Part shown: in pieces, positions 1 through 7,052 of the stretch
Numbering within the stretch: position 1 is the first letter of the stretch
How the letters are laid out: every line of letters starts with the position of its first letter
From: Deltaproteobacteria bacterium
GTDB lineage: Bacteria; Myxococcota_A; Polyangia; Polyangiales; Ga0077539
Direction: 5' to 3'
Assembly (NCBI GenBank): GCA_016218725.1
Contig: JACRDB010000067.1
Location: 31,854-95,853, forward strand
DNA: 64,000 bases
Made by a program: the position numbers and the translations under genes
Notes under the pieces: generated by a model
The model's database searches: none
Told to the model about the DNA's origin: nothing
What the model saw: only the letters and a program-made list of their open reading frames with translations

Positions 1-131
1 ACCCCCGCGAGGTCCCCCACCCGGGGGTCCGTGGACACCCTGGCGGACACCCCCCCGGAGCCCCTGGCCGAGAACCCCGTCGCACACCCGGACAGAGCCA
101 GAAACATCGGAAACCATTGAGAAATCTTCAT
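1..131 (-). CDS. Lipoprotein, N-terminal fragment cut by window edge
   Basis: An open frame starts with ATG at 131 and runs off the left edge of the window. It reads MKISQWFPMFLALSGCATGF at its start, a short basic/hydrophobic signal followed by a clear LSGC lipobox, so the product should be a lipid-anchored envelope protein. Only about 43 residues are visible and the rest of the protein cannot be judged. It lies 26 bases downstream of the TetR gene on the same strand and may be co-transcribed with it. No strong Shine-Dalgarno sequence precedes the ATG, so the start rests mainly on the signal peptide. Confidence 0.6.
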   Translation of the reverse strand, partial: MKISQWFPMFLALSGCATGFSARGSGGVSARVSTDPRVGDLAG

Positions 132-157
132 TGGGACACCCCGTGCCAGGGGGGTAC

Positions 158-847
158 CTATGCAGTTGGTGTACCAGGGTCCCGGGGTGCCTCGGCTCCA
201 CGGGCGTAGGGGGCCAGGTAGCGCTTGAGGAGCACCTTGGCCTCGGCCACCATGGCGTCGGAGAAGGGAGGGTCCTCGGCGCGGGCGGCGACAAAGAGAA
301 GCGCGGTCATGGTCTCGACCACGGTGGTGGCCACCAGGTCCCTGCGGGCGGGGTGCAGGGTGGGGGCGTGGCGCTCCAGGAGCAGGGCCACCCGGGCGGC
401 GATCTCGCGGTTGATGGCGTAGGCCTCGCCCAGGGCCTGGGCGGCGTGGGGGAGGTTGCCCCAGATCGCGCGGAACGCGGGGCCGTCGCGGTCCAGCGCG
501 GCAAAGGCGTCCACCGTGAGGTCCACCAGCGCCTCCCAGGGGGGGCCCTCCGGGGCCATGGCCACGCTGAACCAGTGCTCGAAGAGCTCCCTCGCACGCG
601 CGAGATACCGCGAGGCGATGGCGCCGTAGAGCGCCTGCTTGTTCGGGAAGAACTGGTACACGCTCCCCACGGAGGTGCCCGCCCTCGCGGCGATGTCATC
701 CACCGTGGAGGCGTCCACGCCCCGGGCGGCGAACTCCTCCGCGGCGGCCTCCAGGATGCGATCGTAACGGGCCCGGCTCCGGGCCTGCGTCGGCACCCGC
801 CGCCCGGGTCTGGGAGCGTCCCTGGAGGTCATCCCACAAGCACCCAT
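158..847 (-). CDS. TetR/AcrR family transcriptional regulator
   Basis: The 229-residue product has the typical TetR layout. A basic N-terminal tail is followed by a helix-turn-helix at about residues 25-75, including RILEAAAEEFAARGV, TVDDIAARAG and SVGSVYQFFPNK. A divergent helical ligand-binding domain follows. The ATG at 847 is preceded by GAAGGAA six bases upstream; a second in-frame ATG at 832 is possible. The gene is divergent from the cytochrome P450 at 937, and the intergenic region holds three copies of an ATGTGAGG half-site. The likely role is a ligand-responsive repressor of itself and the P450. The effector is unknown. Confidence 0.9.
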   Translation of the reverse strand: MGACGMTSRDAPRPGRRVPTQARSRARYDRILEAAAEEFAARGVDASTVDDIAARAGTSVGSVYQFFPNKQALYGAIASRYLARARELFEHWFSVAMAPEGPPWEALVDLTVDAFAALDRDGPAFRAIWGNLPHAAQALGEAYAINREIAARVALLLERHAPTLHPARRDLVATTVVETMTALLFVAARAEDPPFSDAMVAEAKVLLKRYLAPYARGAEAPRDPGTPTA

Positions 848-869
848 ACCCGATTCCTTCGGGGTGTGG

Positions 870-899
870 TTGACAAATGTGAGGAAGTGTTCATGTATT
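870..899 (+). promoter_or_regulatory. Putative sigma70-type promoter of the P450 gene
   Basis: TTGACA at 870-875 is a perfect -35 match. TGTATT at 894-899, 18 bases further on, fits a weak -10 element (4 of 6). It points toward the P450 gene and overlaps the inverted-repeat operator, as expected for a repressed promoter. The assignment is by eye only. Confidence 0.45.
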
Positions 900-925
900 G
901 AAGATGTGAGGGATGCCTCACATTT
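875..925. promoter_or_regulatory. Three-half-site operator between tetR and P450
   Basis: AAATGTGAGG at 875-884 is exactly complementary to CCTCACATTT at 916-925. A further ATGTGAGG at 904-911 forms a tight 8-base inverted repeat with CCTCACAT at 916-923 (4-base spacer). The half-sites flank the predicted P450 promoter and lie just upstream of its start. The divergent TetR protein is the obvious candidate to bind here. The repeats are seen directly; the binding is inferred. Confidence 0.65.
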
Positions 926-936
926 GGAGGTGGACC

Positions 937-2340
937 ATGGTCGAGGTGGCGAGCCGGGGTCTTGAGGCGCTCCCTACGCTTGGGGGTGTGCCGCTCTTGG
1001 GGAGCTTCTGGGACGCGGTGCGGGACCCGTTGTTGCTCTTTGAGCGGTGTACGCGGCAGGGTGGGGACGGGACGCTCCTGCGCTTCGGGCCGTACCGGTA
1101 CCTGGTGCTGCACACGCCGGAGGGGATCCACCGGGTGTTGGTGGAGAACGCCAGGGCGTACCACAAGAGCCCGAACTACCGGGGCTTGAAGCTGGTGCTG
1201 GGCAACGGGTTGATCACCTCCGAGGGGGAGTTCTGGAAGCGGCAGCGCAAGCTCGCGCAGCCGGCGTTTCACCGGGAGCGCCTGGCGCTCCTGGCGGGGG
1301 CGATGGTGGAGGACACGGCGGCGATGCTGGAGGGCTGGGACGCCGAGGGCGACGGGGCCTTTGACCTGCACGCGGCGATGATGAAGCTCACGCTGCGGAT
1401 CGTGGGGCACACGCTGTTCTCGACGGACGTGCAGGGGGACGCGGAGGCGGTGGGGCGGGCCTTCGGGGTGGCGATCCACCGGGCCAACGACGAGGCGACG
1501 GCGATCGTGCACCTGCCGGTGTGGGTGCCGACGCCGAGGAACCTGCGCTTCCGGTCGGCGATGGCGGTGCTCGACGGGATGGTGCACCGGATCATCGCGG
1601 AGCGGCGAGCGATGGCCGAGGCCGAGCGCCCGAAGGACCTCTTGACGATGCTGATGGAGGCGCGGGACGACGCGGGGGCGGGGATGAGCGACGGGCAGCT
1701 CCGGGACGAGGTCCTGTCGCTGGTGGGCGCGGGGCATGAGACCACGGCCAACGCGCTGACGTGGACCTTCCACGTGCTGGGCGACCACCCGGAGGCGGCG
1801 CAGCGGATCGCCCACGAGGCCCTGGACGCCTTCGGCGAGCGCGCGCCGACGATGGAGGACCTGCCGAGGCTCGGGTACACCCGGCGGGTGGTGGAGGAGT
1901 GCATGAGGCTCTACCCGCCCGTGTGGGCGCTGGAGCGCATCGCCGTGGAGGACGACGTGGTGTGCGGGGTGCGGGTCCCGAAGGGGACGCTGGTGGGGGT
2001 GACGCCGTGGTGCCTGCACCGCGACCCGAGGTACTGGCCGGACCCGGAGCGCTTCGACCCCGAGCGCTTCACGCCGGAGGCGGTGGCGGCGCGGCCGAGG
2101 TACGCGTACCTGCCCTTCGGGGCGGGGCCGAGGGTGTGCATCGGGAACAACTTCGCGATGATGGAGGCGCAGCTCCTGCTGGCGATGATCGCGCGGCGCT
2201 ACCACTGCGAGCGCGCGCCCCTGCACCGGGTGGCGCTGGACCCGAGCGTCACGCTGCGCCCGCGGGACGGGCTGCCGATGGTGCGGCGGCGGCGGACGCC
2301 TCGGGCGGTCGCCGCGCGCTGGACGGCCGCGCGCGCGTGA
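937..2340 (+). CDS. Cytochrome P450
   Basis: This is a haem-thiolate monooxygenase of 467 residues. Landmarks are the I-helix oxygen-activation motif GAGHETT (residues 264-270), the ExxR pair at E321/R324 and the haem-binding loop FGAGPRVCIG with the ligand Cys401. There is no membrane anchor and no fused reductase, so electrons must come from partners not seen here. The ATG at 937 follows GGAGGTGG by four bases and is preferred to an upstream in-frame ATG at 913. The sequence looks like a fatty-acid or terpene hydroxylase type, but the substrate cannot be read. Its stop overlaps a tiny downstream frame, and the gene lies in the same run as the Cys-rich peptide and adenylating enzyme genes. 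Confidence 0.95.
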   Translation: MVEVASRGLEALPTLGGVPLLGSFWDAVRDPLLLFERCTRQGGDGTLLRFGPYRYLVLHTPEGIHRVLVENARAYHKSPNYRGLKLVLGNGLITSEGEFWKRQRKLAQPAFHRERLALLAGAMVEDTAAMLEGWDAEGDGAFDLHAAMMKLTLRIVGHTLFSTDVQGDAEAVGRAFGVAIHRANDEATAIVHLPVWVPTPRNLRFRSAMAVLDGMVHRIIAERRAMAEAERPKDLLTMLMEARDDAGAGMSDGQLRDEVLSLVGAGHETTANALTWTFHVLGDHPEAAQRIAHEALDAFGERAPTMEDLPRLGYTRRVVEECMRLYPPVWALERIAVEDDVVCGVRVPKGTLVGVTPWCLHRDPRYWPDPERFDPERFTPEAVAARPRYAYLPFGAGPRVCIGNNFAMMEAQLLLAMIARRYHCERAPLHRVALDPSVTLRPRDGLPMVRRRRTPRAVAARWTAARA

Positions 2341-2441
2341 GCGATCCCGGCGACGACGTCGAGCGCTACGGCGCCACGCTGCTCCACGCGCTGCGCGCAG
2401 CGGACGCCGTCGCCAGGGCGCTCGCGCACAAAGTGCCGTGA
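2337..2441 (+). CDS. Possible 34-residue protein coupled to the P450 gene
   Basis: A GTG at 2337 overlaps the P450 stop in a GTGA arrangement and opens a short frame that begins MSDPGDDVERYGATLLHALR and ends LAHKVP. The middle would form an amphipathic, Ala/Leu-rich helix. Overlapping start and stop codons are the usual sign of translational coupling in this genome. The length is at the limit of significance and no family is recognised. It could be a small helper or leader-like peptide, or simply chance open sequence in GC-rich DNA. Confidence 0.3.
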   Translation: MSDPGDDVERYGATLLHALRAADAVARALAHKVP

Positions 2442-2506
2442 CCCCTTTGGGTCACACTTGCGAGCGCCTGCGGCGGTGCTATGGACTCCTCACAACGAGG
2501 TGCGCG

Positions 2507-2668
2507 ATGAAGACGTTGCGATCAGGCAAGCTCAAGAACATCACCGTCGAGGCCTCGGCTCCGCGGCTCACCGCGGAGCGCCCGAGCGGAGACCTCCGCT
2601 GCTGCGGCGACCTCCGGTGCTGCGGTGACGTGCGGCACTGCGGCGACTCCTCCCGCGACCAGAAGTAG
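2507..2668 (+). CDS. Cys-rich repeat peptide, candidate RiPP precursor
   Basis: A 53-residue product starts MKTLRSGKLKNITVEASAPR and ends in three near-identical hexapeptides, LRCCGDLRCCGDVRHCGD, before a short SSRDQK tail. A leader-like N-terminal half without Cys and a compact Cys-rich C-terminal half resemble the precursor of a ribosomally made, modified peptide. No known precursor family is recognised. The ATG at 2507 follows CGAGG by six bases. A GTG at 2438, overlapping the preceding small frame, would add 23 residues. The gene sits between a P450 and a PaaK-like adenylating enzyme. A metal-binding or purely structural Cys-rich peptide is the main alternative. Confidence 0.5.
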   Translation: MKTLRSGKLKNITVEASAPRLTAERPSGDLRCCGDLRCCGDVRHCGDSSRDQK

Positions 2669-2673
2669 CCCCC

Positions 2674-2786
2674 GACGGCGTGAGCCGTCGGTCCCCAGAC
2701 GGCGTGAGCCGTCGGTCCCCAGACGGCGTGAGCCGTCGGTCCCCAGACGGCGTGAGCCGTCAGCCTCCGACGATGTAGGTCGTCGG
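2674..2786 (+). repeat. Array of four identical hairpins plus a related fifth
   Basis: The palindrome GACGGCGTGAGCCGTC (6-base stem, GTGA loop) begins at 2674, 2698, 2722 and 2746, an exact 24-base period with GTCCCCA-type linkers. A fifth, different hairpin follows, with CCGACGA at 2766-2772 pairing with TCGTCGG at 2780-2786. The array fills the gap between the Cys-rich peptide gene and the adenylating enzyme gene. It could slow transcription, stabilise the upstream mRNA or set different expression levels for the two genes. It lacks U-tracts, so it is not a classic terminator. Confidence 0.8.
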
Positions 2787-2800
2787 CCCGCGTCGACGCC

Positions 2801-4144
2801 GTGAACGCCCTCGACCTCGCCCTGGTTCTCTGGAAGCGCCGGGCCCTCCGCCCGAGGGAGCGCTGGCCTCGCGCGCGGCTCGACGCGCACAGGGCGCGCG
2901 CCCTCGCGGCGCTCCGAGCGTTCGCGAGGGCGCGCTCGCCGTTCTACCGCAGCGCCTGGGAGGGCCTGGAGGGAGCGCCGCTGGAGGCCCTCCCGGTGGT
3001 CACCAAGGGGACCCTGAACGAGCGCTTCGACGAGATGCTCACGGACCGCACGCTGCGCCTGGCGGCCCTGAGGGGTCACCTGGGGCGCTCGGCGGAGGCG
3101 CTCTTCGCGGGGCGCTACCACGTCGCGGCGACGTCCGGCAGCTCGGGGGTGCAGGCGGTGGTGCCGACGACCCGCGGCGAGTTCACCACGGTGATCGCGT
3201 CCTACGGGCGAGCGAGCGAGTGGACCGGGCTCCGGCTGGGGCCTGGGCGCCGCACGCGGCTGGCCGTGGTGAGCTCGCTGGCGCCGTACCACCAGAGCCT
3301 CCAGGTAGGCCGCGCCGTCGAGAGCCCCTTCGTCGAGACCGCGCGCTTCGACGCCGGACAGCCGCTGGGGGAGATCCTTGCCGGGCTCCAGCGGTTCCAG
3401 CCCGAGGTGCTGGTGGCCTACGCCTCGGTCGTGCGGATGCTCGCCGAGGAGCAGCTCGCCGGGCGCCTCGGCATCCGTCCCCGGGCGGTGAACAGCGCCT
3501 CCGAGGTGCTGACCGCCGAGGCCCGGGCCCGCGCCACCGAGGCGTGGGGGGTCGCGCCGTTCGAGGTGTACGCGGCGACGGAGACCGGCGGCATCGCCGC
3601 GGAGTGTGAGCGCCACGCCGGGATGCACCTCTTCGAGGACCTTGTGATCACCGAGGTGGTGGACGCGCAATACCGCCCGGTGCCCGAAGGGAGCACCGGC
3701 GAGAGGCTGCTGGTCACCGTGCTCTTCTCGCGGACGCTGCCGCTGGTCCGCTACGAGCTGACGGACCGCGTGCGCGCGGCGACCCGCGCGTGCGCCTGCG
3801 GCCGCACCTTCCGGTTGCTCGAGGCCGTGGAGGGGCGCGCCGACGACGTGCTCGTGCTCCCGGCGCCGGACGGCCGTCCGGTGCGGGTGCACCCGGTGGT
3901 GTTCGAGGGCGCGCTGGACCTCTTGCACGCGCGGGCGTGGCAGGTGCGGCAGACCGCGCGTGGGCTCGAGGTCCGCGTGGCGGCGCCGTCCGTGGACGCC
4001 GAGGTGGTCCGCGGGCGGCTGGCCGAGGCGCTGCGCCGCGCGGGCGCGGCGCCGGTAGTGGTGGACGTGACGGCGGTGCCAGAGCTTCCCGCGGCGGCCT
4101 CGGGCAAGCGCCCGCTGGTCGTCGCGCTCCGCCCGGCGCCGTGA
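2801..4144 (+). CDS. PaaK-like adenylate-forming enzyme (CoA ligase / F390 synthetase type)
   Basis: The 447-residue protein resembles phenylacetate-CoA ligase and coenzyme F390 synthetase-like enzymes, which activate a carboxylate as an acyl-AMP. Visible motifs are the phosphate-binding loop TSGSSG near residue 110, YAATETGG in the middle, RYELTDR and a C-terminal AMP-binding-like domain with ASGKRPL near the end. A pair of cysteines (ACACGRTF) resembles the metal-binding CxC segment in this family. Translation starts at GTG 2801, directly after the hairpin array. The substrate is unknown. Being next to a Cys-rich peptide and a P450, it could activate a small acid or a peptide carboxylate, but that is inference. 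Confidence 0.8.
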   Translation: MNALDLALVLWKRRALRPRERWPRARLDAHRARALAALRAFARARSPFYRSAWEGLEGAPLEALPVVTKGTLNERFDEMLTDRTLRLAALRGHLGRSAEALFAGRYHVAATSGSSGVQAVVPTTRGEFTTVIASYGRASEWTGLRLGPGRRTRLAVVSSLAPYHQSLQVGRAVESPFVETARFDAGQPLGEILAGLQRFQPEVLVAYASVVRMLAEEQLAGRLGIRPRAVNSASEVLTAEARARATEAWGVAPFEVYAATETGGIAAECERHAGMHLFEDLVITEVVDAQYRPVPEGSTGERLLVTVLFSRTLPLVRYELTDRVRAATRACACGRTFRLLEAVEGRADDVLVLPAPDGRPVRVHPVVFEGALDLLHARAWQVRQTARGLEVRVAAPSVDAEVVRGRLAEALRRAGAAPVVVDVTAVPELPAAASGKRPLVVALRPAP

Positions 4145-4179
4145 TGGGATGCGTTCGGCTCCCCGCGGCCGTGGGGTCG

Positions 4180-4500
4180 CTACCCTCCGGCGTCGGCGCA
4201 GACGCTCCCGAGCCTGCAGGTCGGGAAGTGCCCGTGCGCGTCGGTGCAGCACACCCGGCCGGCGCCGCACGGCGGGTCGCACGTCGCGCCGCCGTCGCCC
4301 GCCTCCGCGGAGGCGTCGCCCAGGGCGTCCACGGGGCGGTCTGGCGTCGAGGCGTCGCCGACGGTGCCCGCGTCCAGGGAAGCTCCATCGACCCGCTCCC
4401 CGCCGGCGTCGGTGTGCCCGTGCGGGTCACTGCCATCGCCGGAGCACGCGGCCAACGCAGTAAAGATCACCACCTCCAACGGTCCGTGCAGTCGGTGCAT
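4180..4500 (-). CDS. Small Cys-rich lipoprotein
   Basis: The product has 106 residues, with a signal sequence ending in the lipobox LAAC, then an Asp/Gly/Ala-rich linker and a compact C-terminal Cys motif (CDPPCGAGRVCCTDAHGHF, then CRLGSVC). It should be anchored in the outer envelope, and the Cys part may form a disulphide-stabilised knob. Such Asp-rich linkers are common in myxobacterial lipoproteins. It converges on the adenylating enzyme gene and diverges from the beta-propeller gene. No known function. Confidence 0.75.
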   Translation of the reverse strand: MHRLHGPLEVVIFTALAACSGDGSDPHGHTDAGGERVDGASLDAGTVGDASTPDRPVDALGDASAEAGDGGATCDPPCGAGRVCCTDAHGHFPTCRLGSVCADAGG

Positions 4501-4535
4501 CGCGAAGGGTCTCCCGCTCGGGTCCTAGCACCGCG

Positions 4536-4565
4536 TGTGCCACGACGGCCGGTGTGCGTGGCACA
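4536..4565. promoter_or_regulatory. Inverted repeat in divergent intergenic region
   Basis: TGTGCCAC at 4536-4543 is exactly repeated in reverse as GTGGCACA at 4558-4565, with 14 bases between. It lies between the divergent lipoprotein (start 4500) and beta-propeller (start 4630) genes, a normal place for a shared operator. No regulator is encoded next to it. Confidence 0.4.
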
Positions 4566-4629
4566 TGATGGCGGTCAAGGCGCCAGGCAGCCCCGGGGCT
4601 ACGGCAATGTGAGGAGGTCTCCAATATCC

Positions 4630-5703
4630 ATGCACACCCGCAGTTGGATCATCGTAGCGATCGCCGCAGCGGTGGCCTGCGCCCAGGAGGACGCGCCGGT
4701 CGCGTTGGGCTCCAAGGTCTACGTCGCCGACGAGGAGAGCGGTACGCTCTCGGTGATCGACCACCGCACCCGCCAGCGTCTGCGCGTGTTTGATTTGAAC
4801 GTCACGGAGGGCCCGGCGCCGCGGCGCGTCACCCTGCACAACGTCCAGGCCGCGCCCGACGGGCGCTCGGTGTGGGTCACCGCGGTCGGGCGGGGCGATG
4901 CCCACGGCGACGCGGGCCACGGAGAGGAGCCCCTGGAGGAGGTCGTGGTGCTCGACCCGCGGACGGACACGGTCACCGCCCGCGTCGCGCTTGGCTCCGG
5001 GCTGCACCTGGCCCACGTGGTGCTCGACGCCGCGTCGCGGTACGCCTACGTCTCCGCAAACGAGGCCAGCCAGGTCCTGCGCATTGATGCCAACATTCGC
5101 CAGGTGGTGGCTCGCTATGACCTCGGCGCTGGCCGCGGCCCGCACGGGATGCGCTTCTGCGGTGACCGGCTCTACGTGGCCAACATGGGGGGCAGGAGCC
5201 TGTCGGTGATCGACCCGGCCGTGGGCTCGGTGCGCGAGGTGCCCGTGGGCGGCGTCGCCGTGCAGACCGCCTGCGCCGCGGGCGGGCGCTACGTGTTCGC
5301 ATCGCTCTACGACACCCGCGAGGTGGTGCGCCTGGACGTGGCCTCCGGGGCGCTCGTGCGCGTCGCGCTGCCCGCGGGGGCGCAGGGACCGGTGCAGCTC
5401 TACCCGGGGCGTGACGGGATGATCTTCGTCTGCGACCAGGGTATCCTGATGAGCCGCCCGGCGTCCAACCTGCTCTTCGAACTGGATGCCGAGCGCGCGG
5501 AGGTGCTCGCGACGGTCGAGGTCGGCCGCGGCGCCCACGGCGTGGTGCTGAGCGACGACGGCGCCACCGCGTTCGTCACCAACGTCGCCGACGACACGGT
5601 GTCCGTTGTGGACACGGCGAGCCGTCGGGCCGTCGCCACCGTCGCCGTTGGGCGCGCGCCCAATGGCATCGCCCACTGGCACGTGTCAGGCGGGATGCCG
5701 TAG
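4630..5703 (+). CDS. Secreted YncE-like beta-propeller protein
   Basis: The 357-residue protein starts with a hydrophobic signal (MHTRSWIIVAIAAAVACAQE); cleavage near AVAC would allow lipidation or plain secretion. The rest is made of repeated blades with motifs such as KVYVADEESGTLSVIDHR, RLYVANMGGRSLSVIDP and TAFVTNVADDTVSVVDTA, typical of the YVTN/YncE seven-bladed propeller family. Such proteins bind ligands or partners outside the cytoplasm; no catalytic residues are evident. GAGGAGG lies 12 bases before the ATG at 4630. The gene ends shortly before two palindromes and the convergent lipoprotein gene. Confidence 0.85.
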   Translation: MHTRSWIIVAIAAAVACAQEDAPVALGSKVYVADEESGTLSVIDHRTRQRLRVFDLNVTEGPAPRRVTLHNVQAAPDGRSVWVTAVGRGDAHGDAGHGEEPLEEVVVLDPRTDTVTARVALGSGLHLAHVVLDAASRYAYVSANEASQVLRIDANIRQVVARYDLGAGRGPHGMRFCGDRLYVANMGGRSLSVIDPAVGSVREVPVGGVAVQTACAAGGRYVFASLYDTREVVRLDVASGALVRVALPAGAQGPVQLYPGRDGMIFVCDQGILMSRPASNLLFELDAERAEVLATVEVGRGAHGVVLSDDGATAFVTNVADDTVSVVDTASRRAVATVAVGRAPNGIAHWHVSGGMP

Positions 5704-5712
5704 CCGCAGGGA

Positions 5713-5752
5713 CTGTGACCGCGCGGGTCACAGCCGTGACGGACGCGGTCAC
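5713..5752. terminator. Two adjacent palindromes between convergent genes
   Basis: CTGTGACC (5713-5720) pairs with GGTCACAG (5726-5733) around a 5-base loop. A second palindrome, GTGACGGACGCGGTCAC, spans 5736-5752. They sit between the stops of two convergent genes, so a bidirectional terminator is the simplest reading. No T-run follows either hairpin, and both share the GTGAC/GTCAC core, so a protein-binding site is an alternative. Confidence 0.4.
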
Positions 5753-5787
5753 GCCTCGCGGCAACGGCCCCCCGGGCCGCGGCCCTG

Positions 5788-6978
5788 CTAACCCGCGACG
5801 CCGCCGGAGCCCCCGCGGATGGCGGGCGCTCCGGCGGGCGCAGGGGCGGGCCTCTGCGCCGCGGGAGGAGTCATGGCGTGGCGATCTTCGGGGGGGAGCT
5901 CACGGCCCGTGACGCCCCGGCGGGCGAGCACGGCGCGGAGCGATGCGTATTGTGCGTCCGTGGTGGAGGCGGTGGCCATGGCCTGGACGATGGCGCCGTG
6001 GGTGCCCTCGGCGGGGAGCCCGGCGAGCTGGTCGAGCACGGGGGTGCTCAGGAGCCCCGGGGTGTCGGGTCTGGTGGCGGCGGTGAAGAGCACGGCCAGG
6101 ACAGCGCTTCGGACGTCGGGGCGGGCGCGGGTGACGGCGCCCCAGCCCTGGGAGAAGGTGGACCACTCAGGGTGCGAGAGGTGCCTGGTGAGGAGCACGT
6201 TGCACCCGTAGGGTGGGGCGCTCGCGCTGGTGGCCACCAGGTGGAAGCACCAGAAGCGCAGGCCCACCTGCACGGTGCGGGGCTCCAGGTCCGCGGGGGG
6301 CGTCGGGTCCCCGAGGGCCTCGGCGAGGGCCCGGGAGACAGGCTCCGGGGTGCTGTCCACCAGGGCCTGGAGCTCGCCGCGGGCGGCGTCCTCCTCGGCG
6401 TGCTCGGCGAGCACCGAGAGGGCGGCGAGGCGCCCGATCTCGCAGGAATCGCAAGCGGGGCTCTCGCATGCGCCCTGGTCGGAGACGGGCTCGCAGCGGC
6501 CGAGGGCCTCGATGATGGCGTGGCGGGCGGCGGGGCAGCCCTGCTCTGCGGACATGGTCACCACGCGGCGCTGGCCTACGGCGAGGGTGGTGTCGCGCAG
6601 GGCGAGGGCGAGGACGGCGGTGCACAGGGGCGAGTAGCCCGCGCAGGAGGCGCGGTGGGCGAGGCCCGCGGTGCAGTGCTCCAGGGGGTAGGAGCCGTCG
6701 GGGCGCATGCGGGCGACGAAGTCCTCGCGGGCGTCGGCGGGGGCGGACATGAAGCGCCCGCGGAAGCGGGCCTCCTGGCTGGGCCTTGCGCGCTGACGCC
6801 AGGTGAGCTCGAGCACGGCGGAGCACCCCCGGCAGGTGTCGTCTGTGCAGGTGGGGGTGGCCGAGCGGAACCCGGGGTCCCCGCGGCAGAGGGTCCAGGG
6901 GTCGCGCTTGCGGCAGCCCGCGAGGAGCGCAGCGCAGAGGGCCACGGCGACGACGGAGGGCTGCGCGCGCAGGTGCAT
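5788..6978 (-). CDS. Lipoprotein of unknown function, Cys-containing
   Basis: The 396-residue protein starts MHLRAQPSVVAVALCAALLA and has a clear LAGC lipobox near residue 22. The mature part contains many Cys residues in small clusters (CTDDTCRGCSA, CESPACDSCEIG) and Ala/Leu-rich helices that look HEAT-like (LAALSVLAEHAEEDAARGEL). The tail is Ala/Pro/Gly-rich. The frame is open further upstream, but the signal sequence fixes the ATG at 6978. No family is recognised. It is probably an envelope protein stabilised by disulphides. Confidence 0.75.
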   Translation of the reverse strand: MHLRAQPSVVAVALCAALLAGCRKRDPWTLCRGDPGFRSATPTCTDDTCRGCSAVLELTWRQRARPSQEARFRGRFMSAPADAREDFVARMRPDGSYPLEHCTAGLAHRASCAGYSPLCTAVLALALRDTTLAVGQRRVVTMSAEQGCPAARHAIIEALGRCEPVSDQGACESPACDSCEIGRLAALSVLAEHAEEDAARGELQALVDSTPEPVSRALAEALGDPTPPADLEPRTVQVGLRFWCFHLVATSASAPPYGCNVLLTRHLSHPEWSTFSQGWGAVTRARPDVRSAVLAVLFTAATRPDTPGLLSTPVLDQLAGLPAEGTHGAIVQAMATASTTDAQYASLRAVLARRGVTGRELPPEDRHAMTPPAAQRPAPAPAGAPAIRGGSGGVAG

Positions 6979-7052
6979 GGCGGTGGGACCAAAGGTGCCA
7001 CGGATCGGCGCCGGGGTGCAGCCCCTACGGGCGCTCGCCGGGGCCGTTGGTC

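Noticed and set aside
2674..2786. CRISPR-like array
   Set aside because: Repeats are contiguous palindromes with short constant linkers, no unique spacers and no cas genes.
4145..4179. Terminator after the adenylating enzyme gene
   Set aside because: The 35-base gap shows no stable hairpin with a T-run.
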